Positions 12,428-23,635 of a stretch of 64,000 nt of DNA are shown in pieces. The notes beneath the pieces are model-generated. The model was not told the origin of the DNA and made no database searches. It saw only the letters and a list, made by a program, of their open reading frames with translations. The DNA comes from Undaria pinnatifida (Eukaryota > Sar > Phaeophyceae > Laminariales > Alariaceae), in contig JABAKD010000001.1 of NCBI GenBank assembly GCA_012845835.1, positions 16,550,226 through 16,614,225 of the forward strand, given 5' to 3'. Position 1 is the first letter of the stretch; every line of letters starts with the position of its first letter. The position numbers and the translations under genes were made by a program.

Positions 12428-12696
12428 TGTTGAATTGATGGTGGGGGACACAGAGTGCCCCCTGCAGGTCTGCCAATTGAGCAGGTCCTTGGAGAGTACT
12501 CACTTTCGTTCCTTCGTAGATATGTAGCTTTATTCGTTTCCACCAGAGCCCGGGACAGCTTCCGAGATCGGAAGCACGTGCCTCCGATCTAATTCCTAAC
12601 TTTCCCGAATATAAACCGCCAACCTTATCATACTAAACCCATCCAAATGATCTCAAATTCGGATAATGACAGGCCTTTCGAGGCCGTACCTTAACA
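12428..12696 (-). repeat. 3' LTR of element 2
   Basis: It begins TGTTGAATTGATGGTGGGGG and ends GCCGTACCTTAACA. A purine-rich tract (AGGGTGGGCTAG on the minus strand) adjoins it and fits a polypurine tract. Confidence 0.92.
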
Positions 12697-12913
12697 CTAG
12701 CCCACCCTGATGAGTCGCATATATATATGCAGAAATATGGGAGATTCAGGGAAACTCCGGTTACTACAAACTAGACCATGAGTCGAAGATGCGGCTCCTC
12801 AAAACCCACTCCCACACCTCTAACCGTCTGGCTATGGAGCCAGGAACACGCGAAGAAAAGCAGTAGAAAGAAACGAAGACCCTACAACAAGGCAATAGTC
12901 ACCCATCAAAAAC

Positions 12914-13011
12914 CTGCCGCATGCCGCCGGTGTGGCGGGGGGGGCAGAAAAGGCTCTAGAATCTGCCGCATGCCGCCGGTGTGGCGGGGGGGGCAGGAAA
13001 GGCTCTACGGC
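12914..13011. repeat. 49-bp direct duplication
   Basis: Two adjacent copies of a unit starting CTGCCGCATGCCGCCGGTG lie at 12914 and 12963 inside element 2, downstream of its integrase remnant. They differ at a few bases. Confidence 0.9.
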
Positions 13012-13596
13012 AAACCAACCACAGAAAAAGGTACTATGGCGAGGCGAGCCCTCGTCGATACGGAGGGGAACACAGGCGCAAACACAAGGGAGAAGTCATG
13101 CGAAAAATCTCCCGCGGGCCATCGGCAAAGCGGGGGGTTAGCCGAGGAAATGACAAATACCCGGGACGGAAGGTGGCAACACCTACAGCCCCGCTAGGGG
13201 AGGAAGTGTTTAGACGAAAAAAACAAAGCAGAACAAATACAACACACAAAACATAAAAGATGACACACAGACCCGTACATAGCCCTGTACCACGTTACGC
13301 GCGAACAGGGTACCCTGGTCGCCCCCCGGCTCTGGGCTGAGGAGGGCGTCGGCAGCGCGAAATTGAACAATGACAAAAAGGCGACAGCCCTGCGCCTCAG
13401 ATAGCGGCGTTTTACCCGAGCCCTGACCCGGCACTAAGCAGGGGGTTCGGCAGGACAGAAAGAAAAATCAATGGAAGAACCGCCCCAAAATCCGACGAAG
13501 ACTCTCAGGACACTACGAACAACCCGAAGACAAAGACGCAAAACTCATAACCCCAAAAAAATGAAGAACTATCGAGGAGCGGTGGTGGCTTGGAAG

Positions 13597-14809
13597 TCAA
13601 CTGGCCACGGCCGCGCCTCGAGATTCGTCTACGTTACGTTGGATTCCCCGAGGAAACGCACTGGCGATGTGAACTTGCAAGCACCAAGAACCTCGTACGG
13701 CTCCCGTTGAAGTCGTGTAGCGCGCCGGGGGAAGAGGAAGTTCAATCGGTCCCGGGTCGCCCAGGAAGCGGACCAGGTATACCTTGTCCTTGGTAGTGCT
13801 CGCGCTGATTTTCCAAGCCACCATAACCCATCGTCTCCCTTGTACCAAAAGTGGGCTCCCTTAGGGAGTACTGTGTCGTGGTAGCGACGGAGCCAATCGG
13901 CGCGGGGAACACAGGCGTAGCCCGGCGCTAGGAAACGTTCCCCGTTGTTGCGGGAAAGCTCACGCTGTGCCGCCCCGATCCGCATTCGGCGATAGAGGTG
14001 GTTGGTTTGGCGGTGCTGGTCCGGGGTTCCGGCCCAATAACGCAATAAGTGGGAGCGGGAGAGGTGAAGGTCCATTTCCCGCTCCCAGGAGGGTTCGGAG
14101 AGCCCCGCCCAATGCGTCTTGTATAGCACCGCAATGACGCCACCTCGCCCCCGTACCGACTGATGACCAGTGATCTGCTCCACCTCCAGCCGTTGGAGGG
14201 GAGTCGAAACGTCGTCTCGGGTGACGTGGTACGGCGGGGATTTCTTGGAAAACTTGTTGAGCACATACTGTGTCAGCCCCGCCGGTAGGTATTTGGGCAT
14301 GTCCCCGCTGTCGTGGGGGTTGGCACAGGGTTTGCAGCGCTCGATGGCCACACGCCGACGAGCGTCCGAACCAGGCAGGTCGGAAGGGAGATCCAAATAA
14401 AGCAGGTTGCTCCCGACCGGCGAGCTGTCCGGGGCCTCGGTGGCGGAGCAGGAACCGACGGCCAGGACCTTGTATGGGCCCGTCCAGTTAAGCGCGAGTT
14501 TGGCCTTGAGTACCTTGGCGTCGGTGTTCGCCTTCACGCCCTGGCGGATGGTAGAGGCAGAATTGTATACCCATGCCCAACCACCCACAGCGAAGTTAGG
14601 TGCTGGACGCAGCGCGTCGGCGAGGGCGGAGTTTCTGCGGTTAACACGGGAAACGGTGAGGGCGTGGTGTGCGCGGACAATCTCGTTCGCGCGCTTTTGC
14701 CGGTCGGTGGCCAAATCGCAATATGCCAGGTGGTCACGGGCCTGACTCTGGTGTCCCACGACACCTGTGCGGTCGAAAATCGTCAGGGGGACCTGCCGTC
14801 GACGCCACA
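13597..14809 (-). pseudogene. C-terminal part of a Ty3-type integrase with chromodomain-like tail
   Basis: An open frame runs out of the 5' LTR edge (MWRRRQVPLTIFDRTGVVGH) into an integrase C-terminal region (ALNWTGPYKVLAVG is the usual GPY/F-type segment). A chromodomain-like block follows (GGVIAVLYKTHWAGLSEPSW, then MDLHLSRSHLLRYW) and a long C-terminal extension (LAPGYACVPRADWLRRYHDT). Near 13815 the frame shifts by one base, and the continuation (ISASTTKDKVYLVRFLGDPG, ending about 13597) lies in another frame. The zinc finger and catalytic core are gone, so the fragment is dead. The retained tail suggests a chromodomain-bearing element. Confidence 0.87.
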
Positions 14810-15079
14810 TGTTAAATTGATGGTGGGGGACACAGAGTGCCCCCTGCAGGTCTGCCAATTGAGCAGGTCCTTGGAGAGTACTCACTTTCGTTCCTTCGTA
14901 GATATGTAGCTTTATTCGTTTCCACCAGAGCCCGGGACAGCTTCCGAGATCGGAGGCACGTGCCTCCCGATCTAATTCCTAACTTTCCCGAATATAAACC
15001 GCCAACCTTATCATACTAAACCCATCCAAATGATCTCAAATTCGGATAATGACAGGCCTTTCGAGGCCGTATCTTAACA
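14810..15079 (-). repeat. 5' LTR of element 2
   Basis: It begins TGTTAAATTGATGGTGGGGG and ends GCCGTATCTTAACA. It is followed by GCGA, the target-site duplication. Confidence 0.92.
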
Positions 15080-15398
15080 GCGATCATTGATATTTTGTAT
15101 GGTGGTTTTTGGTTCGAGTGCCCTTTTTTCACTGCATGCCCGCGGGTTGTCACTTTGACAGCACTCCAGACAGCAGGTGCTTTCCTCTGTGCTCACGATT
15201 ACCGTGCGGTTCGTACGGTACAGGCAGCCCAACCGCTGTAGTTTGTAGCCGCGAGTTGGTTAGTTGCGAGAACGGGGGAACTCTATGCCGTAGTTGGGTA
15301 GATGCCCGCGGCCATGTGAGTTCAGTTTGCACATTGGATCATTTCACTTGTGCGCCTTCTTCGTATCGTGCGTTTTTAGGCGAGAAAGCGTATTATTA

Positions 15399-15401
15399 TC
15401 G

Positions 15402-15436
<35 letters not shown>

Positions 15437-15465
15437 GCTGTTGTTGTTATTATTATTTATTTATT
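15399..15465. repeat. GTT/ATT microsatellite
   Basis: An uninterrupted run of GTT units passes into ATT and ATTT units. It lies just upstream of a SINE-like copy. It encodes only meaningless Cys or Leu runs. Confidence 0.95.
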
Positions 15466-15534
15466 TTCTTCATTCCTTTGTTATCCTCGCACTGCTCTCA
15501 CGCTCCCTCCCAGTAGTGTAGCTCAGATCTCCGG

Positions 15535-15812
15535 GGTCACATAGCGGGCCCTCCTCCCCCCTCCCCCCACTGCGGTACCATACGTGCCTTCATTTTTATC
15601 GCGAGAAGAATTCAGCATCTTCTTCCTTTGTCGACTCGCGTCGAAATTTACCTATCCACGCTGCTAGGCGCTCTCAACAACAAACAGCTGATGATGCTTT
15701 TTATTTTGCATTTCTGCAAATAAATTCAAAACCTCACCACGGTGGGAATCGAACTCAAGGAGCAACGCTAGTAGTATTCGAGGGTGACCACTAGACCACC
15801 GGGGCGACCGGC
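15535..15812 (-). mobile_element. SINE-like element with tRNA-related head
   Basis: Read on the minus strand, the head near 15810 has an A-box-like TGGTCTAGTGG and a B-box-like GAGTTCGATTCC within about 75 bp. A body follows ending in CGCGATAAAAATGAAGGCACG. The same body is found at 22975-23110 and 51296-51400, and related bodies at 30845-31145 and 40778-40950. The head does not fold into a good complete cloverleaf, so a functional tRNA is unlikely. Confidence 0.65.
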
Positions 15813-16144
15813 TATGGAGTGGGTTGTTGCGCTGCGGCAATCGATGTTTTTTCTTTCATATAGGACGAGTTCAACGATGGAGGTAGCGGAACTTTTTGGC
15901 AAACCGTTTTTCCGGGTGACACCAGAGAGGCCCCTTACGTGACCCAAAATCGCCGCAACGTCGTTCTCGTTCGACAATAATTTATTTTGGTTCATGAGCA
16001 TAGGGGTATAGCGAGCGCTTGTTTTCTCTGCGACTCCGACGCATGCATGCTACGATGAGGAGGCGCATTCTTTTCTTTTTTGGGAGGCTCTTGACATGAT
16101 GTGAGGAAGTCTATACCCCACCCAAAAAACTGATTTTTTGGGAA

Positions 16145-16325
16145 GAAACGAAAGTGCCACCCGACGGACGATCCCGTGAAAATACATATATATATGCAAC
16201 GAAACATACTGCATAATAAAGAACGATAAACTCCGACGATTGTATTATCAGGTTAAGGAGCCCCGTCACATTCAGAAAGTGTTTCAGCCGAAAAGGGCTG
16301 CCTCTATCGTAGTACGCGTCCCCCC
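16145..16325 (+). repeat. dispersed repeat B, copy 1
   Basis: The core AGGTTAAGGAGCCCCGTCA, followed by a TTTCAGCCGAAAA-like block and CTCTATCGTAGTACGCGTCC, recurs with substitutions at 21640-21835, 47950-48125, 52800-52985, 58840-58965 and, inverted, at about 61930-61995. No coding sequence or clear terminal repeat is seen, so it may be a small non-autonomous element. Confidence 0.7.
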
Positions 16326-16467
16326 AAGGTCACGGGCTCGCCACCCCAACCATCCACTGACTTTAAGCAAAAATGAAAGGGGCGCACCCTGATGAAAAGT
16401 CCAACGGCCTATTTTCTGAGGTGTAGAACGTAACGCACAAGGCTAAGTTCGGTAGTGTACAGCCATT

Positions 16468-16546
16468 ATTATTACTAGTAGTAGTAGCAGTAGTAGTAGT
16501 AGTAGTAGTAGTAGCAGTAGCAGTAGGAGTAGTAGTAGTAGTTGGA
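16468..16546. repeat. AGT/AGC microsatellite
   Basis: An impure run of GTA and GCA units. Its open frame is a leucine run on the minus strand and is not a gene. Confidence 0.95.
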
Positions 16547-16794
16547 GAGCCTCGCCAGGTAGAACAAAAGCGGTACCTTCTTCTACCAAAAAAGACACAT
16601 GCACCCCAAGCGGTGTACGCAAGCTAATCACCCCTACTTAAATATATTACTAATAACATATACCGATGTACCTGGTACCAGGTCCCAACCCGACCAGAAG
16701 CTCTTCTTGCGACGGAATGGTACTCTCGTATCGGTGACCCGGGCGGACGAAGACAAGGAACACGTCCGCCCCTTTGGAACCCCCCAAATCCCTC

Positions 16795-17210
16795 CCTATG
16801 ATAACTTCAAGTAAATTAGTCCCCAAAAAGGGTTTCCGTTTGTAACGGCGTTAACCCCTTCGCAGCCTCAAAACCCCTCCCTACACTAATGCCAAGTGAT
16901 TTTCCCCCGAAAACGAGTTTCAGTTGTAAAGGCGTTAACCCCTTCGGAGCCTCAAAACCCCGCCCTATGCTAACTCCAAGTAATTTGTCCCTCAAAACGG
17001 GTTTCCTTTTGTCAAAGGCGTTAACCCCTTCGGAGCCCCAAAATCCCGCCCTATTCCAACTCCAAGTAATTTGTCCCCCAAAACGGGTTTCTATTTTTCA
17101 ATGGCGTTAACCCCTTCGGAACCCCAAAACCGTTCCCGATATTAATCCCAAGTAATTTGTCCCCAAAAAAGGGTTTCCAGTTGCAACAAGGCGTTAAAAT
17201 GTGTCCTCCC
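16795..17210. repeat. 85-bp tandem repeat, about five units
   Basis: GCGTTAAC-type landmarks fall at 16848, 16932, 17018, 17104 and 17191 (84-87 bp apart). Each unit contains CCCCTTCGGAGCC and CCAAGTAATTTGTCCCC. One related unit lies in inverted orientation inside the last ARF intron near 40290-40400. Confidence 0.9.
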
Positions 17211-17284
17211 TTCTTAGCTTTTGATGCACTCCGACGCAGTCTTCGCCCTTAAAACGAGTCTGCACCCCTTATTAGGTTTGTTTC

Positions 17285-17535
17285 AGGGCTTTTCGCGGGT
17301 CGCGCCACTTCTGGCGGGTCTGGTCGGATCTTCGTAACCCGACCCGACCCGGCCCGTGAGATTTCCTTCACCTCCAAACCCGATCCGACCCGACCCGACC
17401 CGCGAGGTTTCGAACACCTCCTGACTCGACCCAGCTCGACCTGCGAGGTTTTGCGGGGGGCGGGTCATGAACACCCCCTCCTGACCCGACCCGGTTTGAC
17501 CTACGAGATTTTTCCGGGTCGGGTCGCGACCCGTG
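17285..17535. repeat. GACCCG-rich degenerate array
   Basis: Repeated CCCGACCCGA blocks alternate with GCGAGGTTTCGA-like spacers. A similar GACCCG/CGGGTC array occurs at 39715-39920 in the last ARF intron. Confidence 0.88.
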
Positions 17536-17569
17536 AAAAGACGTACGTTTAGGTGCCCTCCGACGCAGT

Positions 17570-18450
17570 CCAGGGTCATGCATGCATGCTCCACCCTTCA
17601 ACACGCGCTGAACTGTGGCTTTGGGGTTGGGTTGGCGTTGGGGTTGGGGTTAGCGTGATGCATGCGCCACATTCCAACGTGCGCTTAACTGTGGATTTCT
17701 TTGGGGTTAGGGTTAGGGATAGGGTTAGGGTTAGGGTTTTACATCACCGCCGTGGCCTTGGGGTTAGGGTCAAGGTTAGGGGTTAGTGTAAAAGTTATGC
17801 GTTCGCCACTTTCCAACACACTGAACTGCTGTTACTTTGGGGTTGGGGTCAGGGTTAGGGTTGACGCATGCCCCCCCAAATTCCAACGCACACTCAACTG
17901 TGGCTTTCTTTGGGGCTAGGGTTAGGGGTAAGGTTAGGGAATAAAAACATTAAAAAACGCCTGTTAATAGAGCTGAAACCCTAATATAGGTATCGGCACG
18001 CACACTCATCTGTGACTTTGGTCGAGCTGTGAGCCGGTAGGGTTTCACGATTAATAACTATCACGTTGGTGCCGTTAGCCAACTAACTGACTCTAGTCGT
18101 CAAGTCCGCTGGCGAAGCCGGCTACGTATTGGCCAGCCGACTTGGCGACATTTTTTTGCCAATCGACCGAGGCGAGCAAAATCAGCACCCCCTCCCGCAC
18201 CCACAAAATAAAAACCACTTGCCGCATTAAAGAATATTTCCCATAGGTATGGAAACCCAATAAATCGGATAGTCGGCACCTCCGAGAAACGACTATTAGG
18301 CCGACTAATAACTAGTCGGTGACTCAAGTCCTGCCGACTCACAGCTCTAGACTTTGGGGTTAGAGTTAAGGTTGGGGTTCGAGGTATGCATGCGTCACCT
18401 TCCAACGCACACTCAACTGTGGCTTTGGAATTAGGGTTAGGTTCAACGTT
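17570..18450. repeat. interstitial TTAGGG-like repeats embedded in a degenerate satellite
   Basis: GGGGTTAGGGTTAGGG runs (for example 17702-17735) alternate with a unit containing ATGCATGCGCCAC...CCAACGCACACTCAACTGTGGCTTT at about 17579, 17657, 17796, 17863 and 18385. Telomere-type motif, but flanked on both sides by ordinary sequence, so it is internal. Related CCCTAA runs recur at 28240-28330. Confidence 0.85.
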
Positions 18451-19180
18451 GGGGAATAGACATTAAAGAACGCCAGGTAATAGGCGGACACCCTAAGTAG
18501 GTACTGATTTAGCAGCAGCTGTTAAGGCGGACCTAAGGGCTATCACGGCAAGAAAAGCAAAAGTTTTTCTCGAGTGAAAACCAGTATATTACCTTCATAG
18601 CAGCCCGTAGGGGCGGACGCATTTCATCCTTGTTTAGTCATTCTGCATCATTACATCGCGCGGACTCGCAGACGTAAAGATGGGGGAGAAAACGCGGGAG
18701 ATATCAAAACAAGCTCAACCATCGCCAATCATTTTTTCCAGGTCGTTGTAAGTCTTATTGCGTGCACGAAAGAAGCATTCCATCGGCGGCGACGAAAAGT
18801 CTCCACTAACTGGGGGATTATTCTCCGGATCGCCTCAACTAAAGCGCCACCAGGTCTTGGTATGGCAACTCCTCTGAAAATATCCCAGGGGTCAACAGGA
18901 GTCCACAACAACGACAACGGTACTATACCAACGGTAGAACGTAAACGAACGGTAGCATTGGTCATTGGGGACCCTTGGGAAAGCCGTTTCTTTTTTGGCC
19001 GCTAGTCTTCTGTCTGCGGTTGGTATCTTTCACGCAAGCAGTAGGTTGGCGGACCTGGTCTATATAGCGACAACACGAACACGTACCCCGCGCGAATTAT
19101 TCAGCTTGTTCAACTGTGTGGTGGGGAGAGAGGGCGATGCTGATCAGCCCCGATTCGACCCACGTACGACAGGACTTGAT
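18451..19180. other. no gene recognised
   Basis: Only short frames without domains are present. No tandem structure is evident until the 10-bp array that begins at about 19181. Confidence 0.5.
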
Positions 19181-19236
19181 GGATGACACATGATGACACA
19201 TGATGGCACATGATGGCAGATGATGGCAGATGATGC
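19181..19236. repeat. 10-bp minisatellite
   Basis: About five units of the form ATGATGGCAC/ATGATGGCAG. Confidence 0.9.
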
Positions 19237-19620
19237 TGGTGCCTGTCGTGGCCAGGCGTCGCCATTTCCGCAGAAGACGCTCCGCGGCACCAAACGCTAT
19301 CGTGAGCCTTTTATGTACATATACAATGGGGGGCGCACGGAGTAACACATAGCAGTAGTCTCGCTGCCTCGTCGGTCTCAAGAGCTGACAGGCGGTCTAG
19401 CCCTGTACGGACGACTCTAGCTGCTCTCCTTTCGCACAGGCAGAAGTCGCTAGCATTGCGCGGCACCGAGATCATACGCGGCGCACGAGTGACCTCACAT
19501 ATAGACCTTTTGCCCCTCTCCCGGTCACAGCGTTGACAAGTGTACCATACGTGGAAGGCACGTTGTAATGTTACCTATAAGCACAGCGTCAGCCCAAAAT
19601 TACAACTTAAATACGGCAGT

Positions 19621-19759
19621 GCAGGCTATCTGTTGCTATTAGTGCAGGCTATCTGTTGCTATTAGTGCAGGCTAGCTGTTGCTATTAGTGCAGGCTAGCT
19701 GTTGCTATTAGTGCAAGCTAGCTGTTGCTATTGGTGCAGGCTAGCTGTTGCTATTAATG
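19621..19759. repeat. 23-bp minisatellite, six units
   Basis: Units GCAGGCTAGCTGTTGCTATT start at 19621, 19644, 19667, 19690, 19713 and 19736, exactly 23 bp apart. Confidence 0.95.
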
Positions 19760-19789
19760 CGATCCAGTACTATGATGCTAAGAAGAAAA

Positions 19790-20780
19790 ACGCCGACAAT
19801 AAACCCAGGCTGAGATGTGCAGGAAAAAGAGAAATTCAAAGGTCGTAAAACACTAGAGTGTAAAACTCATCCATTTTCAAACAGGAGATCCAGGTTCCTG
19901 GTCCTTGCTACAGCAGGTGTGCACGTACTAAGAACGCGAACACCATTAAGAAATCCAGGCTGAAATGTACATAATAATGAGAAATTCGGAGGTCGTAAAG
20001 CACTGAAGTTAGTGCAGGAATGCACCCGTTCTTAAGAAAATTCAGCCTATTAATAGACGATTTTCCTGTTTCTTGCTACCGTAGACGTGCATCTACCAAA
20101 CACAGCGCGAGCACGACGAAGAAAGCCAGGCTGAGATTCACAGGAAAATAAAGAAATTCGGAAGTTCGTGTTACACTGAAGGTTGCATAGAACTGCAGTA
20201 TGGGGTTCCGAGAGGAGGGCGAAGAGATGCCCTGTTAGGAGCATCAGATCACCGCCAATTATATTGCCGCCCGACGATGATGATGGCCTTGACATACGTG
20301 ATATGCTACAAAGGCCACCAGACGGGTATGGCTTGGTTTCACACTATCGATGCGAGTCAAGGAGGGAAGAAATAGCTGGAGCCTTCTCGCGATAAGAAGG
20401 AAAGCGCGTACCGTAGTGGGGATGGCGAAGAAGAGTCTGCTTAGTGACTGAAGTGATCTGAGTTACGTCGAGGGAGGGAGAAAGGGACAGAAAAGTGCGA
20501 ATATAACAGAAGGGATGAGGGACAAAAAAACTACTTGTCCTGTTTTCACATCAAATCTATAGACTTTCCGTCTATGTATCGCACCATACAACAAAACGCA
20601 CCCATTCTCGAATAAGAAATTCGGGCTGAATCAGCTTTCTTCATCTTTATTACCATGCGCAGGACACCTGCTAAGACCATGAGCACTAAGAAAGTCAAGT
20701 CTGAGAATTGCAGAACAGTAAGAATTTTCGGGGTCCGTAACACTGAAAGCACCCATCTTGAAAATAAGAAATTCAGCCTT
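19790..20780. repeat. degenerate dispersed units around 'AAATTCGGAGGTCGTAAAGCACTGAAG'-like blocks
   Basis: A block of the form CCAGGCTGAGAT...AGAAATTCGGAGGTCGTAA...CACTGAAG recurs near 19805, 19965, 20125 and 20700, with TTCCTGTTTCTTGCTA-type sequence between. Spacing is irregular (roughly 160 bp for the first three). Nothing coding is seen. Confidence 0.65.
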
Positions 20781-20799
20781 GATCAGCTTGTTCCTGTTT

Positions 20800-21130
20800 C
20801 TTGCCATCGATGTGATAGGTGTGTCCTGTGCTGTACGCTGAATGAAGAAGGCGTTTCGTGATGACGTCAAGGTCAACGTGCTCCTGTTTGTTATCATCGA
20901 CATGACAGCGTGTCTTGTGCTGTACGCTGAAGAAGGCGTTTTTTTTATGACGTCTGGACCAGCTTTACTGTTTCCTACTATCGATGTGATAGGTGTGTTC
21001 AGTGCTGTACGCTGAAGGAGTTTTTCTGATGATGTCCGGATAAACGTTCTTGTTCCTTACCCATCGATGTGACAGGTGTGTCCCGCGCTCTACGCTGAAG
21101 GCGCCTTTGTGATGACGTTTGGCTTGAAGA
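20800..21130. repeat. about 85-bp tandem repeat, four units
   Basis: ATCGATGTGAYAGGTGTGTC landmarks at 20806, 20896, 20980 and 21063 give periods of 90, 84 and 83 bp. Each unit ends with GTACGCTGAAG...GATGACGT. Confidence 0.9.
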
Positions 21131-21284
21131 ACGGGTCCTCAACGTAGGTGCACTGCTGGTCCTCTTAAGGAAAGGAGCCCCGCAAGAAACTTAGCATGAT
21201 ATTTCCGGAGGAAATAAGAAAACCGGGACAGGTTACGCTAAAGGACTCGTGCTAAATACGGTGAAGGTGCAGAGCCATCCCACG

Positions 21285-21520
21285 GTAGCGGGTGCAGCAG
21301 ATTCTAAAACTTTTCTGAGCTTCCAGCACGAGGAGCTCAAATATCTCACCATCACCCGAACCATGACTTAGAAGGCATTCATTTGCAACAACCCGACCAA
21401 CGCTCCTATGCGCTAGTACTAAAACAAACACCCTCAGGAAATTACTTGGCTAATATCCAACCGGTAGTTCTTCACTTGAGGAGCTCAAATCGGACAGGTG
21501 CATTATTAGTTAATCCTAAA
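21285..21520 (+). repeat. dispersed repeat A, copy 1
   Basis: Landmarks GAGGAGCTCAA, ATCTCACC, CATGACTT, CAACCCGACCAAC and a final CACTTGAGGAGCTCAA appear in the same order at 44410-44660. Their function and class are unknown. Confidence 0.7.
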
Positions 21521-21639
21521 ACTGCAACCCCTATCGTGAGATGATTCTTTTGCAAGAGTTTTTTTTCCGAGGCTCCTAACCTATTGAGCTCTATGTATAC
21601 TATTAATCAGTAGCATGCTCCTCTGAGGCGAAAAAAAAA

Positions 21640-21835
21640 ATGTGGGTAAGCCGAAAAGTGCGACCCGATGACCGAACCCATGGCCTAGAGTATATAAAAA
21701 AATATTCTTGTCGCAGGTCAAGGAGGACATTCATTCCGACGACTTTGGGGTTGAGAAGCGAGCACTCCATCTCTCAGAAAAAAAGGTGTTTGCCGAAACC
21801 GAAAAGTGCTACCTCTGTCGTGGCACCAATCAAAT
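21640..21835 (+). repeat. dispersed repeat B, copy 2
   Basis: Shares GAAAAGTGCGACCCGATGA, CCCATGGCCTA, CATTCCGACGA and TGCTACCTCTGTCGT landmarks with the other copies of repeat B, in diverged form. Confidence 0.6.
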
Positions 21836-22970
21836 TTACTGCGGATGTACACTCTGCCTTAAACAAGAAATCTAGCGTGGGCCAGCATCATCCCGCTTTT
21901 TTGTTTGAGGCCCGATGCTGGATCTCGACGGCGTGGCCTCCAGGGGAGGCCTATCCTCCAGTGCTGCGTAGCGCCCTTGCTGGTTAGAGAGCCGTCGACG
22001 GTTGGTGGCAGGATCTGGATAAGATCAAGGCTCGGGTTGGGAGGACACCCCCGTTTTTCACTACTGAGTCTGAGCCACTCGCACGAGTGACTCTGTACCT
22101 CGCTGACCAAAGGACTTTTGTCGTTTTTAGCGACCGCACCGTAGCCGGACATTCCATTGCGGGTTCCTACCACAAAATGATGGCAGCACGAAAGCTCAAA
22201 AGATGCAAAGGAACAAGGGGATCACTCGCGCGAGTGACCCCGAGCCACTGACAAAATAGCCCCCAAAAACAACACAACCCCCCTACCTTAGCCTTGGTCA
22301 TAATTTGGACGTCTTTGGTTATCTATACGTTGGCAGGGCCTTCGCGGTAAAGACTGCGATGGATATGGCGTTCGCATCTTCTAGCCGGTGGACACGACCG
22401 TTTGAGATACATTGTAACGCCAAAACAGGAAGACGGGCAAGGGCATCGACGCTGATAACGCGGCTACTTTGCCCGGACTGTAAATCTAGTGGCGTGCGTG
22501 AACGGGCCAGCAATCCACCTCCTGCCGAGAGGTGTCTCGCAAGACTAACATAATACCCAAGGCAGCAACTTAATCACCACTACGCGCAACGCTTGTGCCG
22601 ATCTACCTGCTGCAACGCTGCAACATATTAGTGTTCCATTTTCCATCTGACAATGCGCAGCGCTTATTCCAATCATACAAGCAACAGACGAAGGAAATCC
22701 AGAATCATGTTACGTAATTCGAAGAAGATGTTACGAATTCGACCTAAATGTCAGGCGAAAAGTAAACCAATCATGAACGTCCTCTGATTAATACCTCTGC
22801 CGACTCCTAACCAACGCTACATCCCATCAAATTTGAAAGGGTTTGCAACATATTAGGAATCGGCAAAAAGTAGCCCTCCCCCCCTTTTTTCCCTTCGGTT
22901 TGTCCTCATTTTTTCACTTTTGTTAATCATCACTACTCTTCAGCTCAACTAGTAAGAGGTGCTACCCTCA
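21836..22970. other. no gene recognised
   Basis: Short frames only. A small motif near 22640 (CCATCTGACAATGCGCAGCGC) resembles motifs in the introns of the phosphoglycerate dehydrogenase-like gene (62725, 63505, 63855). Confidence 0.45.
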
Positions 22971-22974
22971 GCGA

Positions 22975-23110
22975 CCTTCTGGACAAGCCGTGGTCTCACG
23001 TGTCTTCCCTTCCCCTGTACATTCCTTCATTTTTATCGCGCATAGGGTTCAGCATTCCCGCTTTTCACCTTTTTTATGCTCGATGATTTTCATCAAACCT
23101 AAAGTAGAAT
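22975..23110 (-). mobile_element. SINE-like body fragment
   Basis: The minus strand carries AACCCTATGCGCGATAAAAATGAAGG-type sequence preceded by ATGAAAATCATCGAGC, matching the bodies of the copies at 30845-31145 and 15535-15812. The tRNA-like head is missing. Confidence 0.6.
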
Positions 23111-23635
23111 GTCTCAACGCCAACACGACAAGAAGCGGTGGTGTTACATACCTGCATGGCTAACAGTCGCCATTAATATGCCGGGCGCAGAAAAAGCAGC
23201 AAATGCTTGGTCACGTCATCGAGAGGACGGAACTGACCCATGCCGACTTGCGGCCCATCTCTGAGCGCGTGAGGGTGTACGCAAAAGCGTACTGGTATGA
23301 TCAACAAGAAACACCGCCACGTTCTACCTCTAGGGTATCCAATAACGTGCGGGAACAGGCAGGACGCAAACGAGCTCATAAAAAATGATCGATGTGGACC
23401 TCGTCCACATGGCGGGATGCATGGTCAACAACTCGTCCGGGGCATAATAGGATGCAGCGCGCGGGGATGGGGGGGGCGGGGCGTACTACTGCACCAACAG
23501 CTCATCACTGGTGTAGGGGGACCCTCTGCCGGCAAATTCTTGGATTCCATACCTTGAATATCGTTCGTGTGACGGAACGTGATATGCAAAGTCGTTTAGC
23601 AACTCCCCGCCAACACCGAAGGACGACGGAGAAGA

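Larger units (their letters stand above)
12428..15079 (-). mobile_element. internally deleted Ty3/gypsy-type LTR retrotransposon (element 2)
   Basis: LTRs at 12428-12696 and 14810-15079 (269 and 270 bp) start TGTTRAATTG and end CTTAACA, and differ at only about four sites. The bases GCGA immediately precede the left LTR (12424-12427) and immediately follow the right LTR (15080-15083), a 4-bp target-site duplication. The internal region (12697-14809) encodes only the C-terminal part of an integrase on the minus strand. No primer-binding site follows the 5' LTR: the LTR edge is fused directly to integrase coding sequence. The deletion therefore probably happened after insertion. Confidence 0.92.

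Noticed and set aside
17570-18450. Chromosome end
   Set aside because: Non-telomeric sequence continues for tens of kb on both sides, so the TTAGGG-like runs are internal.
19621-19759. CRISPR-like regular array
   Set aside because: The 23-bp units are directly adjacent with no unique spacers, and the genome is eukaryotic.
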